13,202 bases of DNA from contig JAZDEY010000022.1 of NCBI GenBank assembly GCA_043808325.1, positions 1-13,202 on the forward strand, given 5' to 3'. Below the pieces are notes generated by a model that was not told the DNA's origin, made no database searches, and saw nothing but the letters and a program-made list of their open reading frames with translations. Positions 6,214 through 13,104 of the stretch are shown here, one piece after another. Numbering within the stretch: the stretch's first letter is position 1; each line of letters opens with the position of its first letter. This DNA is from JAZDEY01 sp043808325 [NCBI: Candidatus Eiseniibacteriota bacterium]. Lineage in GTDB: Bacteria > Arandabacterota > Arandabacteria > Arandabacterales. The position numbers and the translations under genes were made by a program.

Positions 6214-6289
6214 GCGGGCATAGCTCAGTTGGTAGAGCATTAGCTTCCCAAGCTGAGGGTCACGGGTTCAAATCCCGTTGCCCGCTCCA
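6214..6289 (+). tRNA. tRNA-Gly (anticodon CCC)
   Basis: A complete cloverleaf can be drawn. The acceptor stem is GCGGGCA/TGCCCGC and the D arm is GCTC...GAGC. The anticodon stem is TTAGC/GCTGA around loop TTCCCAA (anticodon CCC, reading GGG). The T arm is ACGGG-TTCAAAT-CCCGT. The discriminator T is followed by an encoded CCA (6287-6289). The gene lies 75 bases after dnaE2 and 21 bases before the radical-SAM gene. Confidence 0.95.
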
Positions 6290-6300
6290 TTTTTTCGATC

Positions 6301-6306
6301 AGGAGG
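6301..6306 (+). promoter_or_regulatory. Ribosome-binding site deciding the radical-SAM gene start
   Basis: AGGAGG at 6301-6306 is followed by AATT and then GTG at 6311. Spacing is a little short (four bases), but the site is a full consensus. The longer in-frame TTG at 6278 lies inside the tRNA and can be excluded. Confidence 0.65.
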
Positions 6307-6310
6307 AATT

Positions 6311-7687
6311 GTGATCGCGCTGCTCGCTGGACGGCCCTCCAGGGTAGATGGACCTTCGGAGAAGCGGCGCCCCAAGGAAGGTGGATGCCGCCCAGGGCGC
6401 AAGGGTGTCAGGGTCGCGAGTGTGGCCGCCCGCTCGCCTGCCCGGCGGGCTGGAATTCGGCCGGGCGACATGATCACAGGTATCGACGAGATACCGATCA
6501 GTGACTTTCTCGATTTCTACGGTGCCATGTTCGGGTCCGAGCACGTGATCGAGGTAGTCCGCGATCGGACCCACCACTATTTCGAGCTCACACGCAGGAA
6601 AAACCAGGACAGCGGCGTGGAGTCGGCGCCGGCGGGATTGCGCGCCTGTAACAATAAGTGCGTTTTCTGTTTCGTTGACCAGTTGCCGCCAGGCCTGAGA
6701 CGCGAGCTTTACTTCAAGGATGAGGACTTCCGGCTTTCCTTCCTTCACGGCAACTACCTTACCTTGACCAACCTGAGGCTGGCCGATGAGCGAAGGATCG
6801 GCGAGATGCATCTTTCGCCCTTGTACGTTTCGGTACACGCTACCGACGAGGACGTTCGCGCGAGACTGATTGGTCGAAAACCGAGGCAGCCCATACTTGA
6901 TATTCTGGCTCGCATGGGAGGAGCCGGCATACGTTTCCACGCCCAGATTGTGGTTGTGCCGGGCTACAACGACGGGAAGTCTATCAGATCGACTATTGAG
7001 GACTTGCTTGGGCTTGGCGAGATCATCCTTTCGGTGAGCGTGGTGCCTGTTGGGCTGACATCTCACCGCCAAGGGCTGCCCATGCTAAGGCCCATGAACG
7101 AGAAGCAGGCCCGCCAGGTGGTTACCTATGTTGCCGGGCTTAACGCCTCGATGCGCAGGAAGACGGACAGAGGCTTGGTTTACGCATCTGACGAACTGCT
7201 GATTCTCGGCAGCTTCGACATTCCGCCGACGACCTATTATGACGATTTTCCTCAGATAGAAAATGGAGTCGGCCTGGTCCGCCGGCTACTTGATGAGATC
7301 AGGACCCTGAAGACGCCCCCTCAGCTTCGAGGCAAGCGGCTGGCGTTTGTGACCGGATGTCTGGCCAAACCTTACATGGAGCAGGTGGCCTCTAAGCTCG
7401 GGGCGACTGGGCTCAAAGCCGAGGTGATCGCGGTGCGGAACACGCTGCTCGGTCCCGGCGTGACTGTCAGCGGGCTCGTCCCGGGAAGGGCTATCATTGC
7501 CGCGCTCGCCGGTTGGGCGAGGTTCGACGCCGTGGTGCTGCCGCCGGACGTTGTGAACACGGGCGGTCTCACGCTCGATGATGTTCACCCAAGGGATATT
7601 CAGAGGATCTTGAGGACGCCGACGGTCGTCGGAGATTACAGCATCAAGCAAACCTTGAAGAAGGTAATGGCCCATGCGATCGCTTGA
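6311..7687 (+). CDS. PDZ/radical-SAM/DUF512 protein
   Basis: Counting from the GTG, the product has 458 residues. After a basic, Gly/Pro-rich N-terminus, residues 34-95 form a PDZ-like domain (RSPARRAGIRPGD in its ligand-groove region). Next comes the radical-SAM core with Cys113, Cys117 and Cys120 in CNNKCVFCFVDQLP, spacing C-x3-C-x2-C for a 4Fe-4S cluster, followed by YFKDEDFRLSFLHGNYLTLT. The remainder is the DUF512 region, with conserved stretches such as VPVGLTSHR and VTGCLAKPYMEQ. The family is widespread in Firmicutes, cyanobacteria and candidate phyla, usually beside der. Its substrate is not established to my knowledge. The stop overlaps the der start by 14 bases, so the two are co-translated. 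The N-terminal 30 residues are poorly conserved in appearance, so the exact start is less certain than the rest. Confidence 0.92.
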   Translation: MIALLAGRPSRVDGPSEKRRPKEGGCRPGRKGVRVASVAARSPARRAGIRPGDMITGIDEIPISDFLDFYGAMFGSEHVIEVVRDRTHHYFELTRRKNQDSGVESAPAGLRACNNKCVFCFVDQLPPGLRRELYFKDEDFRLSFLHGNYLTLTNLRLADERRIGEMHLSPLYVSVHATDEDVRARLIGRKPRQPILDILARMGGAGIRFHAQIVVVPGYNDGKSIRSTIEDLLGLGEIILSVSVVPVGLTSHRQGLPMLRPMNEKQARQVVTYVAGLNASMRRKTDRGLVYASDELLILGSFDIPPTTYYDDFPQIENGVGLVRRLLDEIRTLKTPPQLRGKRLAFVTGCLAKPYMEQVASKLGATGLKAEVIAVRNTLLGPGVTVSGLVPGRAIIAALAGWARFDAVVLPPDVVNTGGLTLDDVHPRDIQRILRTPTVVGDYSIKQTLKKVMAHAIA

Positions 7688-9023
7688 ATCCAAGCAGCGG
7701 ACGCGTGCGAAGGGAAGCTACCGCGACTTACCGGTAGTAGCGATCGTGGGCAGACCCAATGTCGGCAAGTCCACGCTTTTCAATCGTATTGTCCGCGGGC
7801 GCCTGGCGATTGTCGATGATGAGCCCGGGGTCACGCGGGACCGGAACTACAGAGAGACCAACTGGGCCGGCAAGCGCTTTTTCGTCGTCGACACCGGGGG
7901 CCTTGTTCCCGACGCAAAGGGCGCGATCGACTCGCTGGTCCGAAGGCAGATAGAGGCAGCTCTTGACGAGGCGATCCTGGTGGTGATGGTGGTGGACGGC
8001 ACGGCTGGCATTACGCCGCTGGATCAAGAGATCGCCCGGATCTTGCGGAAACGGGCCACGCAGTTTCTGCTGGTCGTCAACAAGATTGACAGCAAGAAGG
8101 CGGAGGCTCAGGCATCCGAGTTCTACGAACTTGGCCTCGGAGAGTTCATCGAGGTTTCGGCCGAGCATGGTTTGAACACCACGGAACTCCTGGATGCGAT
8201 TGTCGAGCGGATTCCCAGGGTCGAGGCAGGGGAAGAGAAGGTAGTTGCCATGGCGGTCGTGGGCAAGCCCAACGTGGGCAAATCATCACTGGTCAATGCC
8301 CTGACCGGCAGCGAGAACGTAATCGTTCATAACGAGCCGGGCACAACGCGGGACTCCGTGGATACTTTCCTCGAGACCAGCGGGGGTCTGGTCAGATTGG
8401 TAGACACCGCGGGCCTGAGGAGGAAATCACGCGCGGACACCGATCTGGAGAAACACGCCAATTTGAGATCGATCCAGGCGATTGACCGGTCTGATGTCGT
8501 GATCCTTATGCTCGATCCCGAGAGCGGTATAGCAAAGCAGGACCTGGTGATCGCGACCTATGTGGAAAGAGCAGGCAAAGGTCTGGTGCTTGCGTGGAAC
8601 AAGTGGGACCTCAGGGGTGACCGAGATAAGAGGTCTTTCCGGGCCCAAGTGAAGGAGCGTCTCCGGGATGCCACCTATTTGCCGGTTGTCTTCACCTCAT
8701 GTCTGACGGGGCAAGGGCTTGAGTCCCTCCTTGAGACTTGTCTGCGTGTCTGTGTCGATCGGGACGTCAGGATCCCCACCGGGGTCCTTAATCGTTCGAT
8801 TCTCGCGGCCTTCGAGAAGAAGCCTCCATCGGTCAAAGGCAGGGGGTTTCCCAAAGTCTATTATGTAGCACAGACCGGGACCAAGCCCCCGGCCTTCACA
8901 CTCTTCGTCAACAACCCGGACGTGTTCACCGAGACCTACAAACGCCACGTCGAGAAAATCATCCGAACCGTTCACCCGTTCGAGGGAAGTCCCGTGAGAA
9001 TCCGGGTGAGGAGAAGCAAATAG
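7674..9023 (+). CDS. der: Der (EngA), double-domain GTPase for 50S ribosome assembly
   Basis: The 449-residue protein has two tandem GTPase domains and a C-terminal KH-like domain, the hallmark of Der. Domain 1 has GRPNVGKST (26-34), PGVTRDR (51-57), DTGG (73-76) and NKID (136-139). Domain 2 has GKPNVGKSS (197-205), PGTTRD (222-227), DTAG (244-247) and NKWD (309-312). The KH-like part runs from about 370 to the end and is very basic at its tip (RIRVRRSK). The protein acts on the large ribosomal subunit in the cytoplasm and is essential in most bacteria. About 18 residues precede the usual PVVAIVGRPN start; the ATG at 7674 overlaps the DUF512 gene by 14 bases. No later start with a better ribosome-binding site was seen. 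plsY follows after a single base. Confidence 0.98.
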   Translation: MRSLESKQRTRAKGSYRDLPVVAIVGRPNVGKSTLFNRIVRGRLAIVDDEPGVTRDRNYRETNWAGKRFFVVDTGGLVPDAKGAIDSLVRRQIEAALDEAILVVMVVDGTAGITPLDQEIARILRKRATQFLLVVNKIDSKKAEAQASEFYELGLGEFIEVSAEHGLNTTELLDAIVERIPRVEAGEEKVVAMAVVGKPNVGKSSLVNALTGSENVIVHNEPGTTRDSVDTFLETSGGLVRLVDTAGLRRKSRADTDLEKHANLRSIQAIDRSDVVILMLDPESGIAKQDLVIATYVERAGKGLVLAWNKWDLRGDRDKRSFRAQVKERLRDATYLPVVFTSCLTGQGLESLLETCLRVCVDRDVRIPTGVLNRSILAAFEKKPPSVKGRGFPKVYYVAQTGTKPPAFTLFVNNPDVFTETYKRHVEKIIRTVHPFEGSPVRIRVRRSK

Positions 9024-9024
9024 C

Positions 9025-9726
9025 ATGCTGGGAATACTGCTGCTTGCCGGTGTCTCATACCTGATCGGATCGATCCCCTTTGGCTTCCTGGTGGGAAGGT
9101 CGAAGGGCGTCGACCTGAGAACGGTCGGCAGCGGCAACATCGGTTCCACCAATGTCTACCGTGCGCTAGGTCTCGGGACCGCGATTTTGGTCTTTGCCCT
9201 GGACGCGGGAAAGGGTTTTGCGGGAACGCGAATCGTGCCTATGCTGGGTGCGAGTGCGTGGGATGCCGGCTATGTCAGGTTGATCTGTGCGGCCGCTACA
9301 ATTCTCGGGAGCGTGGCCGGCGTCTTCATGAGATTCCGGGGAGGCAAGGGTGTTGCAGCCGGCGCCGGGGTTTTCCTGGGACTCGCGCCTCTCCCAACGG
9401 GGATATGCATCGGTATCTGGGTGGGGCTTGTGGCCCTGACAAAATACGTCTCGGTGGGTTCGCTTGCCGCTGCCGCCTCGCTTCCTGTTTTGGTCGCAGC
9501 CTTCAATCGTTTGGAGTATTCGCGCGACCCGGTTTTCTACCTCGCGGCGGCAGTTGCCGCGGTCGTCTTTGTACGGCACCGGGCCAATCTGAAACGGTTG
9601 GCGGATGGCACAGAGAACCGAGTGGGCGGCAAGAGGCCGGGAACTGTAACCCCGGCCGGGTGCGGCACGAGCACTCCGGATGCCGACAGTCGTCCAGCCG
9701 GCAGCGCCGGCGGGGGGTCACAATAG
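9025..9726 (+). CDS. plsY: PlsY, acyl-phosphate:glycerol-3-phosphate acyltransferase
   Basis: PlsY transfers an acyl group from acyl-phosphate to glycerol-3-phosphate at the inner membrane, making lysophosphatidic acid. The 233-residue protein has the expected hydrophobic helices and the three cytosolic motifs. These are SIPFGFLVGR leading to GSGNIGSTN (35-43), the Gly-rich phosphate-binding loop FRGGKGVAAG (104-113), and RHRANLKRLADGTEN (184-198) with the important His185, Asn188 and Glu197. The usual LGH-x-FPVF stretch before the Gly-rich loop reads LGSVAGVF here, so a commonly conserved His is Ser96. A hydrophilic Gly/Ser/Pro tail (about 203-233) extends beyond the usual end. The gene starts one base after der and is followed by gpsA, which makes its substrate; the stop and the gpsA GTG share one base. 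Confidence 0.95.
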   Translation: MLGILLLAGVSYLIGSIPFGFLVGRSKGVDLRTVGSGNIGSTNVYRALGLGTAILVFALDAGKGFAGTRIVPMLGASAWDAGYVRLICAAATILGSVAGVFMRFRGGKGVAAGAGVFLGLAPLPTGICIGIWVGLVALTKYVSVGSLAAAASLPVLVAAFNRLEYSRDPVFYLAAAVAAVVFVRHRANLKRLADGTENRVGGKRPGTVTPAGCGTSTPDADSRPAGSAGGGSQ

Positions 9727-10745
9727 TGGATGCCGGCAGGGTCAAGAACGTAACCGTGTTGGGAGGAGGCAGCTGGGGAACCGCACTTGCGGTGCTGCTG
9801 GCCTCCAAGGCATATCAAGTCTCAGTCTGGGAGTTTTTCCCCGAGCGGGCGGAGGCCCTTAGGCGGGACCGTGAGAACAGGGCGATGTTGCCTGGGGTAC
9901 GGATACCCGACGAGGTGCGGATAACACCCGACATCGAAGAGGCCTGCGCCGGCACAGACCACCTGCTTTTTGTGGTACCCTCGCACGTTTTGAGGGACAC
10001 AGCCAGGAAAGCCGCGCCGTTCGTCAAGCGAGAACATACGATCACGATCGCAACCAAGGGTATTGAGGAAGGCAGTCTCAAGCGCATGTCGCAAGTGGCC
10101 GCGGAGACGATCCCCGTTGCTGCGGAAAGGATAGCGGTTCTTGTGGGTCCCAGCCATGCCGAGGAAGTGAGCCGGGGCTTGCCTACCGCCGTCGTGGCTT
10201 CCTCCGTTTGTCCCGCGACCGCCGAGACCGTCCAGGAGATCTTCATGACCCCCACCTTCAGGGTATATACCAACACCGACATCGTGGGGGTCGAGGTGGG
10301 AGTCTCCCTTAAGAACGTTGTCGCAATCGCCGCAGGTATATGCGACGGCCTCGGATTCGGAGACAACACCAAGGGAGCCCTGATGACACGTGGACTTGCC
10401 GAGATAACCCGGCTTGGGGTGAGGATGGGAGCGCGCCAGGAGACCTTCTCGGGACTGGCCGGCATTGGGGATCTCATCACCACATGCATTTCGAGGCATA
10501 GTCGGAACCGATATGTCGGGGAGGAGATGGCCAAAGGAAACACCCTTGACCGGGTGCTTGCAGGAATGGTGATGGTCGCTGAAGGGGTGCGGACCACCCG
10601 CAGCGCCGTGAGTCTCGCGAAGGCGCTTGAGGTTGAAATGCCCATCGCTCAGGAAGTCTATCAGATTCTCTTTGACGGAAAGTCACCGAAACAGGCGATC
10701 AAGGATCTGATGCTGAGGAGCAGGAAACCGGAGATATGGTGGTAG
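9726..10745 (+). CDS. gpsA: GpsA, NAD(P)-dependent glycerol-3-phosphate dehydrogenase
   Basis: GpsA reduces dihydroxyacetone phosphate to sn-glycerol-3-phosphate for phospholipid synthesis. From the GTG at 9726 the product is 339 residues, the normal family length. The Rossmann dinucleotide site is VLGGGSWGTALA (11-22). The substrate domain carries VSLKNVVAIAAG with the catalytic Lys196, GDNTKGALMTRGLAEI (212-227), and GLAGIGDLITTC (243-254) followed by SRHSRN. The GTG was chosen because it lies directly upstream of the Rossmann start, follows a G-run (9712-9718), and shares one base with the plsY stop (TAGTG), a typical re-initiation arrangement. The same frame is open far upstream through plsY in the wrong frame; that part is not coding. 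PlsY and GpsA adjacency links supply and use of glycerol-3-phosphate. Confidence 0.97.
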   Translation: MDAGRVKNVTVLGGGSWGTALAVLLASKAYQVSVWEFFPERAEALRRDRENRAMLPGVRIPDEVRITPDIEEACAGTDHLLFVVPSHVLRDTARKAAPFVKREHTITIATKGIEEGSLKRMSQVAAETIPVAAERIAVLVGPSHAEEVSRGLPTAVVASSVCPATAETVQEIFMTPTFRVYTNTDIVGVEVGVSLKNVVAIAAGICDGLGFGDNTKGALMTRGLAEITRLGVRMGARQETFSGLAGIGDLITTCISRHSRNRYVGEEMAKGNTLDRVLAGMVMVAEGVRTTRSAVSLAKALEVEMPIAQEVYQILFDGKSPKQAIKDLMLRSRKPEIWW

Positions 10746-10761
10746 AGCGAGGAGACCAAAT

Positions 10762-11115
10762 ATGAGAAAGAAACCACCGACCAGACTCTACTATTCGATA
10801 ACCGAGGTTGCGAGCATGACGGGCGTGCGGCCTCATGTGCTCCGCTACTGGGAGACCGAGTTCAAGGTGCTCAGGCCCAAGAAGAATCGGGCCGGCAACC
10901 GCATCTACAGGGCGGGCGACATAAAGATCATCCTACTGATCAGGAAGCTGCTCTATGAGGATGGGTTTACGATCGCCGGTGCAAAGAGGAAGATTCCTCA
11001 CGCGAAGGCCGATCCCGAAGCCCCCAAGCACCCCAAGAGGACCAAGCGGGATGACTTGGTTGAGTCGCTCAGAAAGGATCTCCTTGAGATCAAGCAGATT
11101 CTCGAGAGCTCGTAG
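10762..11115 (+). CDS. Short MerR-family DNA-binding regulator
   Basis: The 117-residue protein carries a MerR-type winged helix-turn-helix at 10-77: YYSITEVASMTGVRPHVLRY, then a wing ending in NRIYRAGDI, then a helix beginning KIILLIRKLLYEDGFTI. It has none of the cysteines or effector domains of metal- or drug-sensing MerR proteins. Residues 80-97 are Lys/Pro-rich and 97-117 are a charged helix that could mediate dimerisation. Small proteins of this type are common beside tRNA-Pro and surE in deltaproteobacteria and related phyla. Targets are unknown. The ATG follows AGGAG (10750-10754) at a good distance, 16 bases after gpsA, so it is probably the last gene of the lipid/der operon. Confidence 0.9.
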   Translation: MRKKPPTRLYYSITEVASMTGVRPHVLRYWETEFKVLRPKKNRAGNRIYRAGDIKIILLIRKLLYEDGFTIAGAKRKIPHAKADPEAPKHPKRTKRDDLVESLRKDLLEIKQILESS

Positions 11116-11122
11116 TTTGGGC

Positions 11123-11149
11123 TTGAAGCCTGGTTCCGGTTGTGATAAT
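11123..11149 (+). promoter_or_regulatory. Possible extended -10 promoter for tRNA-Pro(GGG)
   Basis: TTGAAG (11123-11128) lies upstream of GATAAT (11144-11149), which is preceded by TGT and so forms an extended -10 element (11141-11149). The spacer is only 15 bp, so recognition would rely on the extended -10. Transcription would start about 15 bases before the tRNA. Confidence 0.45.
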
Positions 11150-11170
11150 TTCTAGTTCGAAAGCATTGGT

Positions 11171-11247
11171 CGGGGCGTGGCGCAGCCTGGTAGCGCACTG
11201 GCATGGGGGGCCAGGGGTCAGCAGTTCGAATCTGCTCGCCCCGACCA
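11171..11247 (+). tRNA. tRNA-Pro (anticodon GGG)
   Basis: The cloverleaf is complete. The acceptor stem is CGGGGCG/CGCCCCG and the D arm GCGC...GCGC closes around AGCCTGGTA. The anticodon stem is CTGGC/GCCAG around loop ATGGGGG (anticodon GGG, reading CCC). The T arm is AGCAG-TTCGAAT-CTGCT. Discriminator A is followed by an encoded CCA (11245-11247). The C1-G72 first pair is a proline identity feature in bacteria. Confidence 0.95.
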
Positions 11248-11253
11248 ATTTCA

Positions 11254-11265
11254 CCGTCATGACGG
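11254..11265. repeat. 12-bp perfect palindrome CCGTCATGACGG before surE
   Basis: CCGTCA (11254-11259) is followed without spacer by its reverse complement TGACGG (11260-11265), six bases after tRNA-Pro and about 40 bases before surE. It could be a protein-binding site. It lacks a loop and a T-run, so it is not a terminator. It may be chance. Confidence 0.3.
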
Positions 11266-11307
11266 GTCTAGCACCAGTCATTTTGTTGGTACAGAGTGTG
11301 GAAAGAC

Positions 11308-12090
11308 ATGGGACTGGATAATCGCCCCGTGATCCTGGTGTCCAATGACGATGGCATCGGATCCGCGGGCCTCAGAGTACTGGCAGAGAGCCTCAGCCCC
11401 TTGGGCGATGTAGTGGTCGTTGCGCCGGACAGAGAGCGGAGTGCAGCTGCGCATGCCCTGACCCTCAGTCGACCGCTTCGCGTGTCTTCCGTGAAGGAGG
11501 GCTGGTACAGCGTGGACGGCACGCCAACCGATTGCATCGCTCTGGCAGTCATGGAGCTGTTGCCAAGGTATCCCGACCTGGTGGCGGCGGGCATCAACCA
11601 TGGCTCGAATCTGGGTGATGATGTGACATATTCTGGAACAGTGTCGCTAGCCATGGAAGCTACCTTGCAGGGTATCCCGGCATTCGCTGTATCAGTCGCG
11701 GGCAAGAGCGACTTTGATTTCCGTGCAGCCGCCACGTTCTCGCGTCGCGTGGCGCAAGAGATCCTGCGGCGCGGCCTCCCCAAGGACACCCTGCTGAATG
11801 TAAACGTCCCCAACGTACCCCTCGAGGCGATCCGGGGTGTTGCGGTGACCCGCCAGGGGCGCCGTGTCTACAGTGAGACGGTGGTCCGAAAGATGGATCC
11901 GCGCGGCAAGGCGTACTACTGGATTGGTGGCGCCGAGGCCACATGGGAACGTCCAGGAGGAACGGATTACGAGGCGGTGATGGACGGATGGATATCCCTC
12001 ACGCCACTCCACCTGGATCTCACGAACAACCAGGTCCTTGATCAATTGAAGGGATGGGGCCTCTCGCTGAACGGCGGTCCCGAGGCATAG
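11308..12090 (+). CDS. surE: SurE, 5'/3'-nucleotidase (survival protein)
   Basis: SurE is a metal-dependent cytoplasmic phosphatase acting on nucleoside monophosphates and sometimes on short polyphosphate. The signature N-terminal region is present: VSNDDGIGSAGL with metal ligands Asp14-Asp15, APDRERSAAAHALTL with Ser45, and AAGINHGSNLGDDVTYSGTV with Asn97. The C-terminal part has the family's WISLTPLHLDLT. From the ATG at 11308 the product is 260 residues, within the normal range. A GTG at 11296 would add four residues; neither start has a good ribosome-binding site, and 11308 was preferred by comparison with typical SurE starts. pcm follows, the classical survival-gene pairing known from proteobacteria. 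Confidence 0.95.
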   Translation: MGLDNRPVILVSNDDGIGSAGLRVLAESLSPLGDVVVVAPDRERSAAAHALTLSRPLRVSSVKEGWYSVDGTPTDCIALAVMELLPRYPDLVAAGINHGSNLGDDVTYSGTVSLAMEATLQGIPAFAVSVAGKSDFDFRAAATFSRRVAQEILRRGLPKDTLLNVNVPNVPLEAIRGVAVTRQGRRVYSETVVRKMDPRGKAYYWIGGAEATWERPGGTDYEAVMDGWISLTPLHLDLTNNQVLDQLKGWGLSLNGGPEA

Positions 12091-12190
12091 AACCCCTCCG
12101 GTGGCGTCCCGACTCGCTGGTTGGTTTGTTGGCCAGTGGCTGAAAGAGGCTTTCCTTCGCCGCAGGACTGTGGTATGTTCCAAGTCGCCG

Positions 12191-12838
12191 ATGGAGTTTG
12201 TCATCCCCAGGGAACGCATGGTCACCGAGCAGTTGGCGCGCCGGGGCATCCGGGACGAACGGGTGTTGCGGGCTATGGGGAAGATTCCACGGCATCTTTT
12301 CGTGGACGAGGCCCTGGCGGGACGGGCATACGGCGATTATCCGCTGCCTATTGGCGAACGCCAGACCATCTCCCAGCCGTACATGGTTGCTCTCATGACC
12401 GAGGCGCTGGAGTTAGTCGGGCACGAGCGGGTACTCGAGATCGGCAGCGGCTCGGGCTATCAGACTGCCGTTCTGGCCGAACTCTGCAGCAAGGTGTATT
12501 CGGTCGAGCGGATCAAGAGTCTGGCCGATCGCGCTCTCCACACATTGGATAGTCTCGGTTACTACAACATCCTCATCCGGGTGGGTGATGGCTCGCTGGG
12601 GTGGCGCGACGAAGCCCCCTTTGATGCGGTCCTGGTAGCGGCGGGGGCACCAGCAGTTCCAAGCGCTCTTGTTGAACAGTTGGCTCCAAGAGGTCGGCTG
12701 GCCGTTCCGGTGGGGGATACCTACGGGCAGACGCTGCGCAAGGGCGTCAAGGAAGATGAGGGAATACGCTGGACTGATCTGGGCGGCTGTATCTTCGTGA
12801 AGTTGATCGGTCAGCAAGGTTGGCCCAACGAACAATAA
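12191..12838 (+). CDS. pcm: Pcm, protein-L-isoaspartate O-methyltransferase
   Basis: Pcm methylates isoaspartyl residues in aged proteins with S-adenosylmethionine, starting their repair. From the ATG at 12191 the protein has 215 residues, matching the family. It shows [18 protein letters not shown] (9-26), the substrate loop [13 protein letters not shown] (53-65) with the conserved Thr59-Ile60-Ser61, the methyltransferase glycine motif [13 protein letters not shown] (81-93), YSVERI (103-108), and [12 protein letters not shown] (143-154). A longer frame starts with GTG at 12101, only 10 bases after surE, and would add 30 residues unlike the family. It has no clear ribosome-binding site, so the shorter form is preferred, with doubt. 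That choice leaves a 100-base gap after surE in which I see no clear signal. Confidence 0.93.
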   Translation: MEFVIPRERMVTEQLARRGIRDERVLRAMGKIPRHLFVDEALAGRAYGDYPLPIGERQTISQPYMVALMTEALELVGHERVLEIGSGSGYQTAVLAELCSKVYSVERIKSLADRALHTLDSLGYYNILIRVGDGSLGWRDEAPFDAVLVAAGAPAVPSALVEQLAPRGRLAVPVGDTYGQTLRKGVKEDEGIRWTDLGGCIFVKLIGQQGWPNEQ

Positions 12839-12875
12839 CACGGGGCAAGGGTAGACTCACAACTGATCGTACGCG

Positions 12876-12953
<78 letters not shown>

Positions 12954-13098
12954 ATTCTTGTGAGGCGGTAGGGAACCGTGGCGTGCCTCACCTATCGATG
13001 TTTCGCCGATGCCGGTGTGTGTGAAAGGGAATGAACACTGGCAAGGATGGAGAATGCGTGTCAGGAGGCAAGCCAACCTCGGCTTGCCTTTCCTTTTT
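12954..13098 (+). ncRNA. Candidate structured RNA between tRNA-Pro and terminator
   Basis: Three hairpins can be drawn. Hairpin 1 pairs GTGAGGC (12960-12966) with GCCTCAC (12985-12991) and contains a small inner GGT/ACC stem closing loop AGGGA. Hairpin 2 pairs TGCCGGTGT (13010-13018) with ACACTGGCA (13035-13043), with one G-T wobble, around a purine-rich loop containing AGGGAA. Hairpin 3 is the terminator at 13066-13098. Both apical loops carry AGGGA, and five GGA triplets occur from 12972 to 13066, recalling the GGA-in-loop pattern of CsrA/RsmA-binding RNAs. No independent promoter was seen, so it may be the 3' part of the tRNA transcript, or a leader for the gene at 13105. No known riboswitch consensus was matched by eye. 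Confidence 0.35.
13066..13098 (+). terminator. Intrinsic (Rho-independent) terminator
   Basis: AGGCAAGCC (13066-13074) pairs perfectly with GGCTTGCCT (13081-13089) across a six-base loop AACCTC, and a T-rich run (TTTCCTTTTT from 13089) follows. This should end transcripts from the surE-pcm-tRNA-Pro unit. The next candidate start codon is only six bases after the T-run, so a downstream message would need a promoter within or very near this site, or read-through. Confidence 0.85.
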
Positions 13099-13104
13099 GA
13101 CCAG

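Noticed and set aside
6290-6295. T-run after tRNA-Gly as a terminator
   Set aside because: There is no stem-loop before it other than the tRNA itself, and a gene with a consensus ribosome-binding site follows at once.
9258-9725. Upstream part of the long open frame containing gpsA (would make a 495-residue protein)
   Set aside because: This stretch is plsY read in another frame; the gpsA domain begins right after the GTG at 9726, giving the normal family length.
9815-10645. 276-codon minus-strand open frame opposite gpsA
   Set aside because: It lies entirely within gpsA, is Ser/Thr/Pro-rich, and shows no recognisable motif.
11116-11135. Possible terminator GGCTTGAAGCC after the MerR-like gene
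   Set aside because: The stem is only four base pairs and no T-run follows.
12101-12190. Longer N-terminus for Pcm starting at GTG 12101
   Set aside because: The added 30 residues do not resemble Pcm proteins and no clear ribosome-binding site precedes the GTG; kept only as an alternative start.
12954-13065. Cobalamin riboswitch, because of AAAGGGAA followed by CTGG
   Set aside because: The other conserved B12-box elements and pairing order are absent, so the resemblance is limited to one short word.
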